Notes: a model not told the origin generated them from the letters alone. Shown: positions 7,176 through 13,984, counted from the first letter of the stretch. The stretch is DNA of 14,053 nt from an uncultured Oceanospirillales bacterium (GCA_913061245.1 CAJXTO010000030.1:1-14053); one strand, 5' to 3'. Numbers and translations are program-made.

Positions 7176-7826
7176 ATGCGAAACCAATGGATTGGCGGAT
7201 TTTTACTTGTGGGCATGTTGTCGAGCCCTGTGTTGGCTGAGAGTCACAGTGGTGGTGCTGTGATGATTACGGGCTCAACTCAGGCGGTCAATGTTTCCCT
7301 CTACGGAGAGGAGTGCGTTATTGAGCGTAACCAATCAAAAAATAATCCAGTCCATGGGATGTACAACACAACAAATCGCGGAAAAATTCAGCCGATCGAT
7401 CTCGGGCATGGAATTGAAACAATTGGTGAGCTTGAACTGATTGACTTCATGAAGCAGGCTGAGACTGATTCGTCGATTCTTATCGTTGATACACGCACCC
7501 CTGGTTGGCACGCCAATCTTCGCATTCCATGTTCACTGAACGTGCCATTCACCGATTTTGCAGACAATTACGATGATGCACTATTTCAGCTGACTGAAAC
7601 CTTCGGCGTTGTTGAGCGTGATAACGGAAAGCTTGATTTTTCGAATGCAAAGACAATAGTAGGGTACTGTAACGGCTATTGGTGCGGTCAGACTCCTGGG
7701 ATGTATATGCGGGCGAAGTATTCTTTGCTGAACCTGGGGTATCCTACTGACAAATTGAAGTATTACAGAGGCGGCATGCAGGCATGGACGTCTCTCGGGC
7801 TTACAGTGGTTGGTTCACAACAGTAA
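7176..7826 (+). CDS. Exported single-domain rhodanese (sulfurtransferase)
   Basis: The 216-residue protein is predicted to be periplasmic. Its Sec signal peptide spans about residues 1-21 (VLA). The rhodanese domain occupies about residues 80-212, with IVDTRTP near 103-109 and the active loop GYCNGYWCGQT. C165 is the predicted persulfide cysteine, with a second cysteine, C170, where many rhodaneses have arginine. The closing YRGGMQAW segment is typical. A 50-60 residue N-terminal extension with C47 has no recognised motif. The start at 7176 is preferred over an ATG at 7107 because it gives an intact signal peptide and has GAGGA at 7164-7168. The role is probably accepting or donating sulfane sulfur in thiosulfate metabolism. 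The cytochrome gene follows 26 nt downstream on the same strand. Confidence 0.85.
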   Translation: MRNQWIGGFLLVGMLSSPVLAESHSGGAVMITGSTQAVNVSLYGEECVIERNQSKNNPVHGMYNTTNRGKIQPIDLGHGIETIGELELIDFMKQAETDSSILIVDTRTPGWHANLRIPCSLNVPFTDFADNYDDALFQLTETFGVVERDNGKLDFSNAKTIVGYCNGYWCGQTPGMYMRAKYSLLNLGYPTDKLKYYRGGMQAWTSLGLTVVGSQQ

Positions 7827-7852
7827 GATTGATAACAAAAGAGGTGTTAACT

Positions 7853-8161
7853 ATGAAAAAGCTAATCGTTGCAGCCTTGGCTGCTTCTCTGAGTGCTGGC
7901 GTTATGGCTGCAGGTGATGCGGCAGCTGGTAAAAACAAAATTGCTGCGTGTGCAGGCTGTCATGGCATGAACGGTAAGGCGATGGTTCCGACTTACCCAA
8001 ACCTGGCTGGTCAAAATGCGGCGTATCTCGAAGGCGCTCTTAAAGCGTACAAAACTCAAGAACGTAAGGGATATCAAGCGGCAATTATGTACGGCATGGC
8101 GGCAGCGCTCTCCGACCAAGATATCGCTGATATCGCTGCGTTCTACGCAAGCCAGAAATAA
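7853..8161 (+). CDS. Small class I cytochrome c (c553/c4-like single domain)
   Basis: This is a 102-residue periplasmic electron carrier. The signal peptide spans about residues 1-19 (GVMA). It has a single haem motif, CAGCH at residues 33-37, and a C-terminal helix LSDQDIADIAAFYAS typical of small soluble class I cytochromes. The axial methionine is M79 or M82 in IMYGMAA. The ATG at 7853 is chosen because it starts the signal peptide and has AGAGGTG a few bases upstream. An in-frame ATG at 7784 lies inside the preceding gene and would mask the signal. The stop overlaps the next ATG by one base (TAATG). Placed between two rhodanese genes, it is a natural electron acceptor for a sulfur-oxidising reaction there. 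This is inferred. Confidence 0.88.
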   Translation: MKKLIVAALAASLSAGVMAAGDAAAGKNKIAACAGCHGMNGKAMVPTYPNLAGQNAAYLEGALKAYKTQERKGYQAAIMYGMAAALSDQDIADIAAFYASQK

Positions 8162-8733
8162 TGCGAATTATTTCTCAGGCAATCTCACTCTTGATTGCCT
8201 CATTCATCGCGACCGCTCCGGTCGCGATGTCTCAAGAGGCCGATTTTGACCCAGAGACTGGGTTGCGAATACATCACTATACAGACCCCGTTCCTGATGA
8301 AGTGCCAGGTGGAACCGTTGTTGATACTGCGGGTGTCAAACGTTTAATTGATGCAGGTCGCGTTGTTTTGATTGACGTGCTGTCTATTTCAGGGGTGCGA
8401 TATGACGAACTGGACGGCACTTGGTCAGATTACGAGCCTCGTTATAATATTCCCGGGAGTATTTGGCTTCCGAACGTTGGGTATGGGAAACCATCGTCTG
8501 ACATGCTGACATACTTTCTGGATACCGTGAACGAAGCGACTGATGGCGATAAAGGGTATCCGATCCTGATTTACTGCGTGAGTGATTGTTGGATGGGCTG
8601 GAATGCTGTTCAACATCTGGCTCGCGCAGGCTATACAAACGTATTTTGGGCACCGCGAGGAACGGATGGCTGGGTTGAAGCCGGGTATGAGCTTGAGCTC
8701 ACTGAGCCGACTCCGGTTAATGTCGATTCATAG
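8161..8733 (+). CDS. Exported rhodanese-fold protein with C-x3-C-W active loop
   Basis: The product is 190 residues with a signal peptide of about 24 residues (VAMS). The fold follows a single rhodanese domain, with IDVLSISG near 71-78, NIPGSIWLPN near 96-105, and an active loop IYCVSDCWMGWNA with C139, C143 and W144. The end of the domain is FWAPRGTDGWVEAGY. The two-cysteine C-x3-C-W loop and the GTDGW segment resemble the rhodanese-like family annotated as PQQ-dependent catabolism-associated CXXCW proteins, usually found near quinoprotein dehydrogenases and cytochromes. No quinoprotein is in this window. The start overlaps the cytochrome stop (TAATG), suggesting coupling. A 10-bp hairpin lies in the signal-peptide codons (8205-8229). 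moeA starts 9 nt after the stop. Confidence 0.78.
   Translation: MRIISQAISLLIASFIATAPVAMSQEADFDPETGLRIHHYTDPVPDEVPGGTVVDTAGVKRLIDAGRVVLIDVLSISGVRYDELDGTWSDYEPRYNIPGSIWLPNVGYGKPSSDMLTYFLDTVNEATDGDKGYPILIYCVSDCWMGWNAVQHLARAGYTNVFWAPRGTDGWVEAGYELELTEPTPVNVDS
8205..8229 (+). repeat. Strong intragenic hairpin after the cytochrome gene
   Basis: CATCGCGACC (8205-8214) and GGTCGCGATG (8220-8229) form a perfect 10-bp GC-rich stem with a 5-nt loop. It lies 44 nt into the second rhodanese gene. No T-run follows, so it is not a terminator. It could stabilise the upstream cytochrome mRNA or slow translation. Confidence 0.6.
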
Positions 8734-8742
8734 CGAGGAATT

Positions 8743-9993
8743 ATGCTGCAATTTATTTCAATGGAAGAGGCCTTTGGTGAGATTGAAGAGCGCGCAGGAA
8801 AACGCCTAATCTCGACGGCTCAGGTTCCCTTGGAAGAAGCCGTTGGCCGTATATTGGCCGAGCCTGCTGTCGCTCAACTTTCGATTCCTCCATTCAATAA
8901 CTCCGCACGTGACGGTGTTGTGTTGTCGACTACTGGTCTTAGTGCTGCTCGGAGCGGTACTCCAATAGCCGTCGCTGGGGAGCTTCGAGCAGGTGACTCT
9001 GTTGAAGTTGCCAATGGGATTCAGGGCGATGCTGCACGAATCATGACCGGCGCACCGGTACCGGCATGGGGCGAGGCGATCGTCATGATAGAGAATTTGG
9101 ATCTCAACGATGATGGAACGGTTCTAGTCAAACAAGTGCCGGAATCTGGCGCATGGATTCGTCCGCAGGGCTCTGATATTGCGGAAGGTTCAGTCATACT
9201 GAAACCTGGGCGCCGTATCATTCCTGAACACGTTCAAGCACTCGCTTCGAGCGGAGTTGTGGAGCTTGTTGTTCACACTAAGCCTCGAGTCGGACTGTGC
9301 TCTACTGGCGAAGAACTAGTTGATGTGAAATCCGGTCCTCCGGGTTCTGGTCAGATTTATGATTCAAATCGTCCTTTCATGACCGCGATGATGCGTTCGT
9401 TTGGGTGTGATGTCGTTGTCAATGAGCATGTTGGTGACACACTCGATGAGATGGTCGAATTTTTGAATCGAGTGATGGAAGCCTCTCTAGATCTCGTTAT
9501 TTCTTCGGGCGCTGTATCGATGGGAAGTTACGACTTCGTCAAGCCCGCACTTGAGGCGGTCGGCGCAGAGATCGTCTTTCATAAGGTGACCCAAAAACCA
9601 GGTAAGCCGCTGTTATTTGCGATCTTGCCGAATGGGACCTTGTACTTTGGCCTCCCAGGAAACCCTGTGTCTACTGTTGCGAACTGTCGTTTTTACGTGC
9701 ATTACGCTTTATCAGTAATGCAACAAAAGCCGCTTGAAACACCATTGAAGCTACGTCTTGAAAATGACGTTGAGAAGCCTGAAGGATTGGCTGTGTTCTT
9801 AAAAGCGCAGTGTATCCGTGGAAAGGGGGGCGCAATCGTTCGGGCGTTAGAAGGGCAGGAGTCGTTCCAGACCATGCCTTTACTCGAAATGAATGGTTGG
9901 ATTGTATTGAGTGAGCATGTTGGATCAATGCAAGCCGGCGATATGGTGAATTTCTACCCATCCAATCCACGCGGATTACCCGATATATTTTGA
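8743..9993 (+). CDS. moeA: MoeA, molybdopterin molybdenumtransferase
   Basis: MoeA inserts molybdate into adenylated molybdopterin in the cytoplasm, the last core step of molybdenum cofactor synthesis. The 416-residue length is standard. Conserved blocks run in order: PPFNNSARDG (residues 49-58), MTGAPVP (101-107), the STGEEL turn (187-192), IYDSNR (205-210), SSGAVSMGSYDF (254-265), KPGKPL (285-290) and FGLPGNPVS (302-310). Most active-cleft residues known from the E. coli enzyme are kept. The aspartate of the usual DNSAMDG block is asparagine here (N52), and the Met is Arg (R56). AGGAA before the ATG supports the start. The gene follows the second rhodanese by 9 nt, so it is likely transcribed with the periplasmic sulfur genes. 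Confidence 0.93.
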   Translation: MLQFISMEEAFGEIEERAGKRLISTAQVPLEEAVGRILAEPAVAQLSIPPFNNSARDGVVLSTTGLSAARSGTPIAVAGELRAGDSVEVANGIQGDAARIMTGAPVPAWGEAIVMIENLDLNDDGTVLVKQVPESGAWIRPQGSDIAEGSVILKPGRRIIPEHVQALASSGVVELVVHTKPRVGLCSTGEELVDVKSGPPGSGQIYDSNRPFMTAMMRSFGCDVVVNEHVGDTLDEMVEFLNRVMEASLDLVISSGAVSMGSYDFVKPALEAVGAEIVFHKVTQKPGKPLLFAILPNGTLYFGLPGNPVSTVANCRFYVHYALSVMQQKPLETPLKLRLENDVEKPEGLAVFLKAQCIRGKGGAIVRALEGQESFQTMPLLEMNGWIVLSEHVGSMQAGDMVNFYPSNPRGLPDIF

Positions 9994-10004
9994 CGTATAT
10001 AACG
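9981..10004 (+). promoter_or_regulatory. ModE-like molybdate-responsive operator before moaA
   Basis: CGATATAT (9981-9988), eight bases, then ATATAACG (9997-10004) form a 24-bp dyad with one mismatch in eight. Length, spacing and half-site match the ModE operator type (CGTTATAT-N8-AYATAACG) known for E. coli modA. It overlaps the moeA stop (9991-9993) and lies 52 bp before the moaA ATG. It contains a -35-like TTGACG (9990-9995) and a -10-like TATAAC (9998-10003). Molybdate-bound ModE could therefore control moaA onward. No modE gene is in the window. Confidence 0.5.
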
Positions 10005-10006
10005 CT

Positions 10007-10030
10007 TTATGCGATTCTTCTTCCGCATAA
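10007..10030 (+). repeat. Hairpin in the moaA leader
   Basis: TTATGCG (10007-10013) and CGCATAA (10024-10030) are a perfect 7-bp inverted repeat with a 10-nt pyrimidine-rich loop, 26 nt before the moaA start. It is far too small for a molybdenum-cofactor riboswitch and lacks a T-run. It could be a second operator or a leader structure. Confidence 0.4.
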
Positions 10031-10056
10031 TTATTTGACGTTATTCAAGGCGCATC

Positions 10057-11037
10057 ATGGTCGATAAAATTCTGACAGATCGGTTCGGGAGAAGTTTTCC
10101 GTACCTTCGGTTGTCAATCACGGATGTTTGCAACTTCAAATGCACATACTGCCTGCCGGATGGATATAAAGGTGAAGCAGATGGTTTTCTCGGTGTGGAC
10201 GAAATTCGTCGTCTAATCGCTGGATTCGCTGAGCTCGGGACGCGCAAGGTTCGTCTGACGGGCGGCGAGCCGACGCTGAGAAAGGACTTCCTGGATATTG
10301 CTCGCGTCGTATCTCAAACTCCCGGTATCGAAACCGTAGCGATGACCACAAATGGGTACAAGCTACCTGAGCGTGCGCAGAGCTTTTTTGATGCTGGTGT
10401 GAATGCGATCAATGTATCGATTGATGGCTTAACGCCTGAGCGGTTTGAATTGATTACCGGAAAAAATCGATTCGAAGAAGTGATGGATGGCTTAAAGCTC
10501 TGCCAGGAAATCGGATTTTCGCCGGTCAAAGTGAATGCTGTTCTGCTAAAGGATTTGAATCATTCAGAGCTTGATGCGTTTATCCAGTGGGCTGCTGAAG
10601 GCGTTAATCTTCGTTTCATCGAGCTCATGGAAACCGGTGAAAACGGTGCCTATTTCGAAAAGCATCATCTCTCCGGTGACGTGTTGGTGAAAAAACTCCA
10701 AGCGACTGGGTGGGTTGAAGCGCCGCGCGATGCATTAGGCGGGCCTGCTCGAGTATGGAAGCATCCAAATCATATCGGTAGTGTTGGCTTGATTGCGCCA
10801 TATTCAAAAGATTTTTGTACAACATGTAATCGACTGCGTGTATCAGCGAAGGGCGGATTACATCTGTGCTTGTTTGGTGATGGTGGTCATGATTTGAGGC
10901 CACTATTGCAGAAAGACTCTGACAAAGAGGCGCTGAAAGAAACGATCTGTGAGTTGCTCGATTTGAAAGTTGCTGGCCATGGATTACACGAACATAACAC
11001 TGGTGCGACACCGCACTTTGCATCCATAGGGGGTTAA
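10057..11037 (+). CDS. moaA: MoaA, GTP 3',8-cyclase (radical SAM)
   Basis: MoaA performs the first step of molybdenum cofactor synthesis, the radical S-adenosylmethionine rearrangement of GTP to 3',8-cyclo-7,8-dihydro-GTP. The 326-residue protein has the radical-SAM cluster CNFKCTYC (C25, C29, C32), the SAM-binding TGGEPT (residues 68-73), and the second cluster ligands C254, C257 and C271 in FCTTCNRLR...LHLC. It ends in the functional GG dipeptide (SIGG). All hallmarks are present. AAGG about 8 nt before the ATG supports the start. A 63-nt gap separates it from moeA and holds a ModE-like dyad, so it may head a separately regulated transcript. The fused moaC gene starts 1 nt after its stop. 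Confidence 0.96.
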   Translation: MVDKILTDRFGRSFPYLRLSITDVCNFKCTYCLPDGYKGEADGFLGVDEIRRLIAGFAELGTRKVRLTGGEPTLRKDFLDIARVVSQTPGIETVAMTTNGYKLPERAQSFFDAGVNAINVSIDGLTPERFELITGKNRFEEVMDGLKLCQEIGFSPVKVNAVLLKDLNHSELDAFIQWAAEGVNLRFIELMETGENGAYFEKHHLSGDVLVKKLQATGWVEAPRDALGGPARVWKHPNHIGSVGLIAPYSKDFCTTCNRLRVSAKGGLHLCLFGDGGHDLRPLLQKDSDKEALKETICELLDLKVAGHGLHEHNTGATPHFASIGG

Positions 11038-11038
11038 T

Positions 11039-12049
11039 TTGGCTGCGCGTGAGCTCATTTCGAATTTTTCGATGATTGATGTTGGTGGCAAGCGCCACAC
11101 GACACGTCGTGCAGTTGCAGCCGGCACCATACACCTAGGCCCCAATGCATTTGTTAAAGTGCGCGATAAAACACTGCCAAAAGGGGATTGTTTTCCGATG
11201 GCGGAGATTGCGGGCGTGAGTGGAGCAAAGCAATGCGCCAATCTCCTGCCGATGTGCCATCCGTTACCCCTAGATCAAGTGCTCGTATCGTTTGAACTTG
11301 ACCATGAGGCGCAAGCAGTTCGCGTATTCTGTGAGGCTGCGGCGCACGCGAAGACTGGGGTTGAGATGGAGGCGCTTGCCGGTGCGAATGCTGCTCTCTT
11401 ATGTATTTGGGACCTCTGTAAAGGAACTGATCCTGTTCTTCGAATTAGTGATCTCGAACTACTAACCAAGACTGGCGGAAAGTCAGGTGTTTGGATCAAT
11501 CCTGAGGCGAGTATTCCTGACTGGGTTCATGAGCGCTTGCCGACAACGACGCCACTTTCTGAGCGAAAAATTGCTGTTGTTGTGATGAGTGATCGGGCAT
11601 CTGAAGGCACTTATGACGACGAGTCCGGCCGATATTTGGTTGATTCACTCACGGAGCAGGGTGCTGAAGTGTGTGAGTATCAGGTGATTCCTGATGAATA
11701 CGATCTGATTCAAAAGACAATTTCAGAGATTTCAGAGAAACATGATCCTCACGTTATTTTGTGCACAGGTGGTACAGGACCTGGTCCGCGTGACGTCACG
11801 CCACTTGCGTTGGCCGATCACTTGAATCCCGAATTACCGGGTCTTGGTGAATGGCTTCGCTCTGAAAGCTCGGTCTACACCAAGACTGCGTGGTTATCGA
11901 GAATGGGTGGTGGTCTGATTGGGCGAGCACTTGTGATTACTTTGCCTGGCAGCTTGCAAGCGGTGAAGGAATGTTTCGGAATTTTCATTGAGGGGCTGCC
12001 AAAAGCCATCGTGATGATCGAAAAGCAAGGGCGTAAAGGTCGGCTGTGA
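11039..12049 (+). CDS. moaCB: MoaC-MoaB/MogA fusion protein
   Basis: This single 336-residue chain carries two cofactor-synthesis activities. Residues 1-155 are MoaC (cyclic pyranopterin monophosphate synthase), with LPKGD (catalytic-type K48), PMCHPLP (C73, H74), TGVEMEAL (106-113), WDLCK (D125, K128) and GGKSG. After a linker of about 20 residues, 177-330 form a MoaB/MogA domain for molybdopterin adenylation, with MSDRASEG (D185), TGGTGPGPRDVTP (243-255, D252) and LPGS. Such MoaC/MoaB fusions are known in proteobacteria. The start is TTG at 11039 with AGGGGG at 11028-11033. No ATG upstream fits. The stop overlaps the moaD GTG by 4 nt (GTGA). Both halves look active. A separate mog is not needed if the second half does the adenylation. 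Confidence 0.93.
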   Translation: MAARELISNFSMIDVGGKRHTTRRAVAAGTIHLGPNAFVKVRDKTLPKGDCFPMAEIAGVSGAKQCANLLPMCHPLPLDQVLVSFELDHEAQAVRVFCEAAAHAKTGVEMEALAGANAALLCIWDLCKGTDPVLRISDLELLTKTGGKSGVWINPEASIPDWVHERLPTTTPLSERKIAVVVMSDRASEGTYDDESGRYLVDSLTEQGAEVCEYQVIPDEYDLIQKTISEISEKHDPHVILCTGGTGPGPRDVTPLALADHLNPELPGLGEWLRSESSVYTKTAWLSRMGGGLIGRALVITLPGSLQAVKECFGIFIEGLPKAIVMIEKQGRKGRL

Positions 12050-12297
12050 CTGCAATAACGGTGCATTGTCTGGGAGCCTTTAGGGATCTTGGTGATCGGT
12101 TTACGATCGAGGTTGACGATGTCAGTGTCGCTTCCATTCGCGATGCTGTATCGCGTCATCTGGTTCAAATGAATCGTTCTGATTTAGAGGGTGTTCTGAA
12201 GCGCTCTGTTTTCGCTGAGGGTGATGAGTTGTTGAAAGATCATGTCACAGTGTCTGGTCAAGAGGTCAGCTTATTACCACCTGTAGCTGGAGGGTAA
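12046..12297 (+). CDS. moaD: MoaD, small subunit of molybdopterin synthase
   Basis: This is an 83-residue ubiquitin-like sulfur carrier. Its C-terminal glycine is adenylated, converted to a thiocarboxylate and used by MoaE to place the dithiolene sulfurs. The protein ends in LLPPVAGG, the diagnostic tail. The start is GTG at 12046, overlapping the moaCB stop (GTGA), which implies coupled translation. moaE begins 1 nt after its stop. The enzyme that activates MoaD (MoeB) and its sulfur donor are not in this window. Confidence 0.93.
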   Translation: MTAITVHCLGAFRDLGDRFTIEVDDVSVASIRDAVSRHLVQMNRSDLEGVLKRSVFAEGDELLKDHVTVSGQEVSLLPPVAGG

Positions 12298-12298
12298 C

Positions 12299-12757
12299 TT
12301 GGATTTATTCGCTCGCAACGAGGGTGAACGCTATGTGTGTGGCCTGATTGATGGGCCATGTCAAACGAGCGATCTCGATGTACTCGTACAAGATCCAGCT
12401 CATGGTGCTATAGCGCAGTTTTTCGGAGTCGTTCGTAATCACAACGAAGGCTTGTCAGCCGCGGCAGTTGATTATGATGTTCATCCTGAGTTGGCACTGA
12501 AGGCGCTGAGTGAATTGTGTCAGGACGTATGTGCTGATTACCCTGTTAAACTCGTGATGATCCATTCTCGCGGCCTTGTTCGCGTGGGTGAGGCGAGTGT
12601 TGTGATCGCAGCCAGTAGTGCACATCGCAAAGATGCATTAGGGGCCGTGTCTGATGCAATTGATCAATTAAAAATTCGAGTGCCCATTTGGAAAAAAGAA
12701 ATTGGCCCAGATGATGAGCAACGTTGGCTCGATGGTCATTCATTGAGAAAGGATTAA
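12299..12757 (+). CDS. moaE: MoaE, catalytic subunit of molybdopterin synthase
   Basis: MoaE converts cyclic pyranopterin monophosphate to molybdopterin using sulfur from MoaD. The 152-residue length is normal. Conserved segments are GAIAQFFGVVRNHNEG (residues 36-51), HSRGLVRVGE (89-98), SSAHRKDA (106-113) and LKIRVPIWKKE (124-134). The catalytic-type lysines K125 and K132 align by spacing with the two active lysines of the E. coli enzyme. The start is TTG at 12299 with a strong GGAGGG at 12288-12293. It is the third non-ATG start in a row in this operon. The HIT gene follows after 10 nt. Confidence 0.94.
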   Translation: MDLFARNEGERYVCGLIDGPCQTSDLDVLVQDPAHGAIAQFFGVVRNHNEGLSAAAVDYDVHPELALKALSELCQDVCADYPVKLVMIHSRGLVRVGEASVVIAASSAHRKDALGAVSDAIDQLKIRVPIWKKEIGPDDEQRWLDGHSLRKD

Positions 12758-12767
12758 GGGTTGTCGC

Positions 12768-13181
12768 ATGGATGCAATCACCTTTGAAATAGACTCTCAA
12801 CTCAAACAAACGAGTTATCCACTGATCTCTCTTGGTGTCTGCGATTTGCGACTGGTTGATGATCAGCGTTGGCCTTGGATTTTGATTATTCCAAGAGTTC
12901 CTCATGCCGTTGAATTGATTGACTTAAGCCCGGATTTGCGGAATGAGGTTTGGCTCGAAATTGATCATGTCGCGCGGGTGATGCGCGATCAATTTTCGCC
13001 ACATAAATTGAATATTGCGGCCTTAGGCAATCAGGTTCGGCAGTTGCATATTCACTGTATTGCGCGATTCCCTGATGATGATGCATGGCCTAACCCGGTA
13101 TGGGGGGTAGGAGATTCTGTTCCCTATGATTCGGATATGTTGACAGCACGACTCAATAGTCTCAAAGACGCATTTGCCTAA
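12768..13181 (+). CDS. HIT-domain protein (histidine-triad-like nucleotide hydrolase)
   Basis: This is a 137-residue cytoplasmic protein of the histidine triad superfamily, which acts on nucleotide phosphoramidates or dinucleotides. It shows LGVCDLRLVDD and WPWILIIPR in the N-terminal half and the active strand QLHIHCIAR (Q92, H94, H96), followed by FPDDDAWPNPVWG. In place of the canonical H-x-H-x-H the first position is Gln, a form known in a bacterial HIT subgroup with the same DxAWPxPVWG tail. AAGGG about 7 nt upstream supports the ATG. It is the last gene of the moa transcript, and its stop overlaps the convergent LysR gene by 4 bp. A role in handling adenylated cofactor intermediates is possible but unproven. 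Confidence 0.88.
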   Translation: MDAITFEIDSQLKQTSYPLISLGVCDLRLVDDQRWPWILIIPRVPHAVELIDLSPDLRNEVWLEIDHVARVMRDQFSPHKLNIAALGNQVRQLHIHCIARFPDDDAWPNPVWGVGDSVPYDSDMLTARLNSLKDAFA

Positions 13182-13984
13182 CGCCCTCGACAATGGGAGG
13201 CCAATAGCTCGAAAAGAGTGAGGTGGGTGGCTGAATCCCTCACTTCGGATCCTAATGTCAGTAACTGCTGCTCGATCACGCGTTCGTGTTCAACCGTCAC
13301 TTCATTCAGGTTTTCTTCCGCATTAGCAAAATGTACGGGTAAGAGCGCCATCCCTTGGCGGTGCAGTGCCAATTGAAGTGCTTGTGCGCACGTACTAACG
13401 AGTTCGATTTCGCTGTAATGAGCGACGTTGAGATTTGAAATGTTAGGTGCTTTTAGTGTTTTGAAGAGGGGAAACTGCTGGATATCGTAGCGCACGTCTT
13501 TATGGGCAAAAACTGCCCAAGTCATCTGCATGCTAGCCACCAAACTATGCTCGTCATTGTTAACGCTTGATTGCCAACGAATAGTGGATTGAGAGGGTGG
13601 CTTTGGAGAAATAATGACGCCTGGGTTGGTCTCCTTAAATGCTTCGATGACTGCGAATAAATCTGGCACGAGGTCGAGAAGCGCTTCATCGATACCTATC
13701 GTACTGGTTTGAATAAATTCGTTTTGCGCTGCATGAATCGTATCAGTGAGCTGCGCTATCTGTGTATTACAGGACTGAATTAATCGATCTGCCCACGGTG
13801 TCAGTATTAATTTATTCGCATCTGATTGAATCACAGGAATGCCGAGATCAGATTCAAGTCGCCGAATACGTCTTGAAATCGTTGTATGCGCTAGCCCAGT
13901 GATGCGAGATACGCCCCGATAAGATCCGGTCGTAGCGAGATGTGAGAGCAGTTTAAGATCACTCAGTGAGTAGGGTGTTGTCAT
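13178..13984 (-). CDS. LysR-type transcriptional regulator
   Basis: The N-terminal winged helix-turn-helix (about residues 7-64, with GSYRGVSRITG and TTISRRIRRLE) is typical of LysR regulators. The remaining roughly 200 residues are a divergent effector domain, and the total (268-272) is on the short side for the family. The target and inducer are unknown. It faces the moa/HIT operon rather than diverging from it, so the usual divergent-target rule points to genes right of the window. Two starts are possible. ATG at 13984 is preferred because AAGGA (14001-13997 on minus) is 11 nt away. ATG at 13996, adding MNNQ, would put that site directly against the start codon. A terminator hairpin lies just upstream. 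Confidence 0.82.
   Translation of the reverse strand: MTTPYSLSDLKLLSHLATTGSYRGVSRITGLAHTTISRRIRRLESDLGIPVIQSDANKLILTPWADRLIQSCNTQIAQLTDTIHAAQNEFIQTSTIGIDEALLDLVPDLFAVIEAFKETNPGVIISPKPPSQSTIRWQSSVNNDEHSLVASMQMTWAVFAHKDVRYDIQQFPLFKTLKAPNISNLNVAHYSEIELVSTCAQALQLALHRQGMALLPVHFANAEENLNEVTVEHERVIEQQLLTLGSEVRDSATHLTLFELLASHCRGR

Noticed and set aside
7784..7852. Longer start for the cytochrome at 7784
   Set aside because: It would overlap the rhodanese gene and bury the signal peptide. The ATG at 7853 has its own Shine-Dalgarno.
8205..8229. Hairpin as a terminator after the cytochrome gene
   Set aside because: No T-run follows on either strand, and it lies inside a well-supported coding sequence.
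9994..10056. Molybdenum cofactor riboswitch before moaA
   Set aside because: The 63-nt spacer with one small hairpin is far too short for the known Moco RNA fold.
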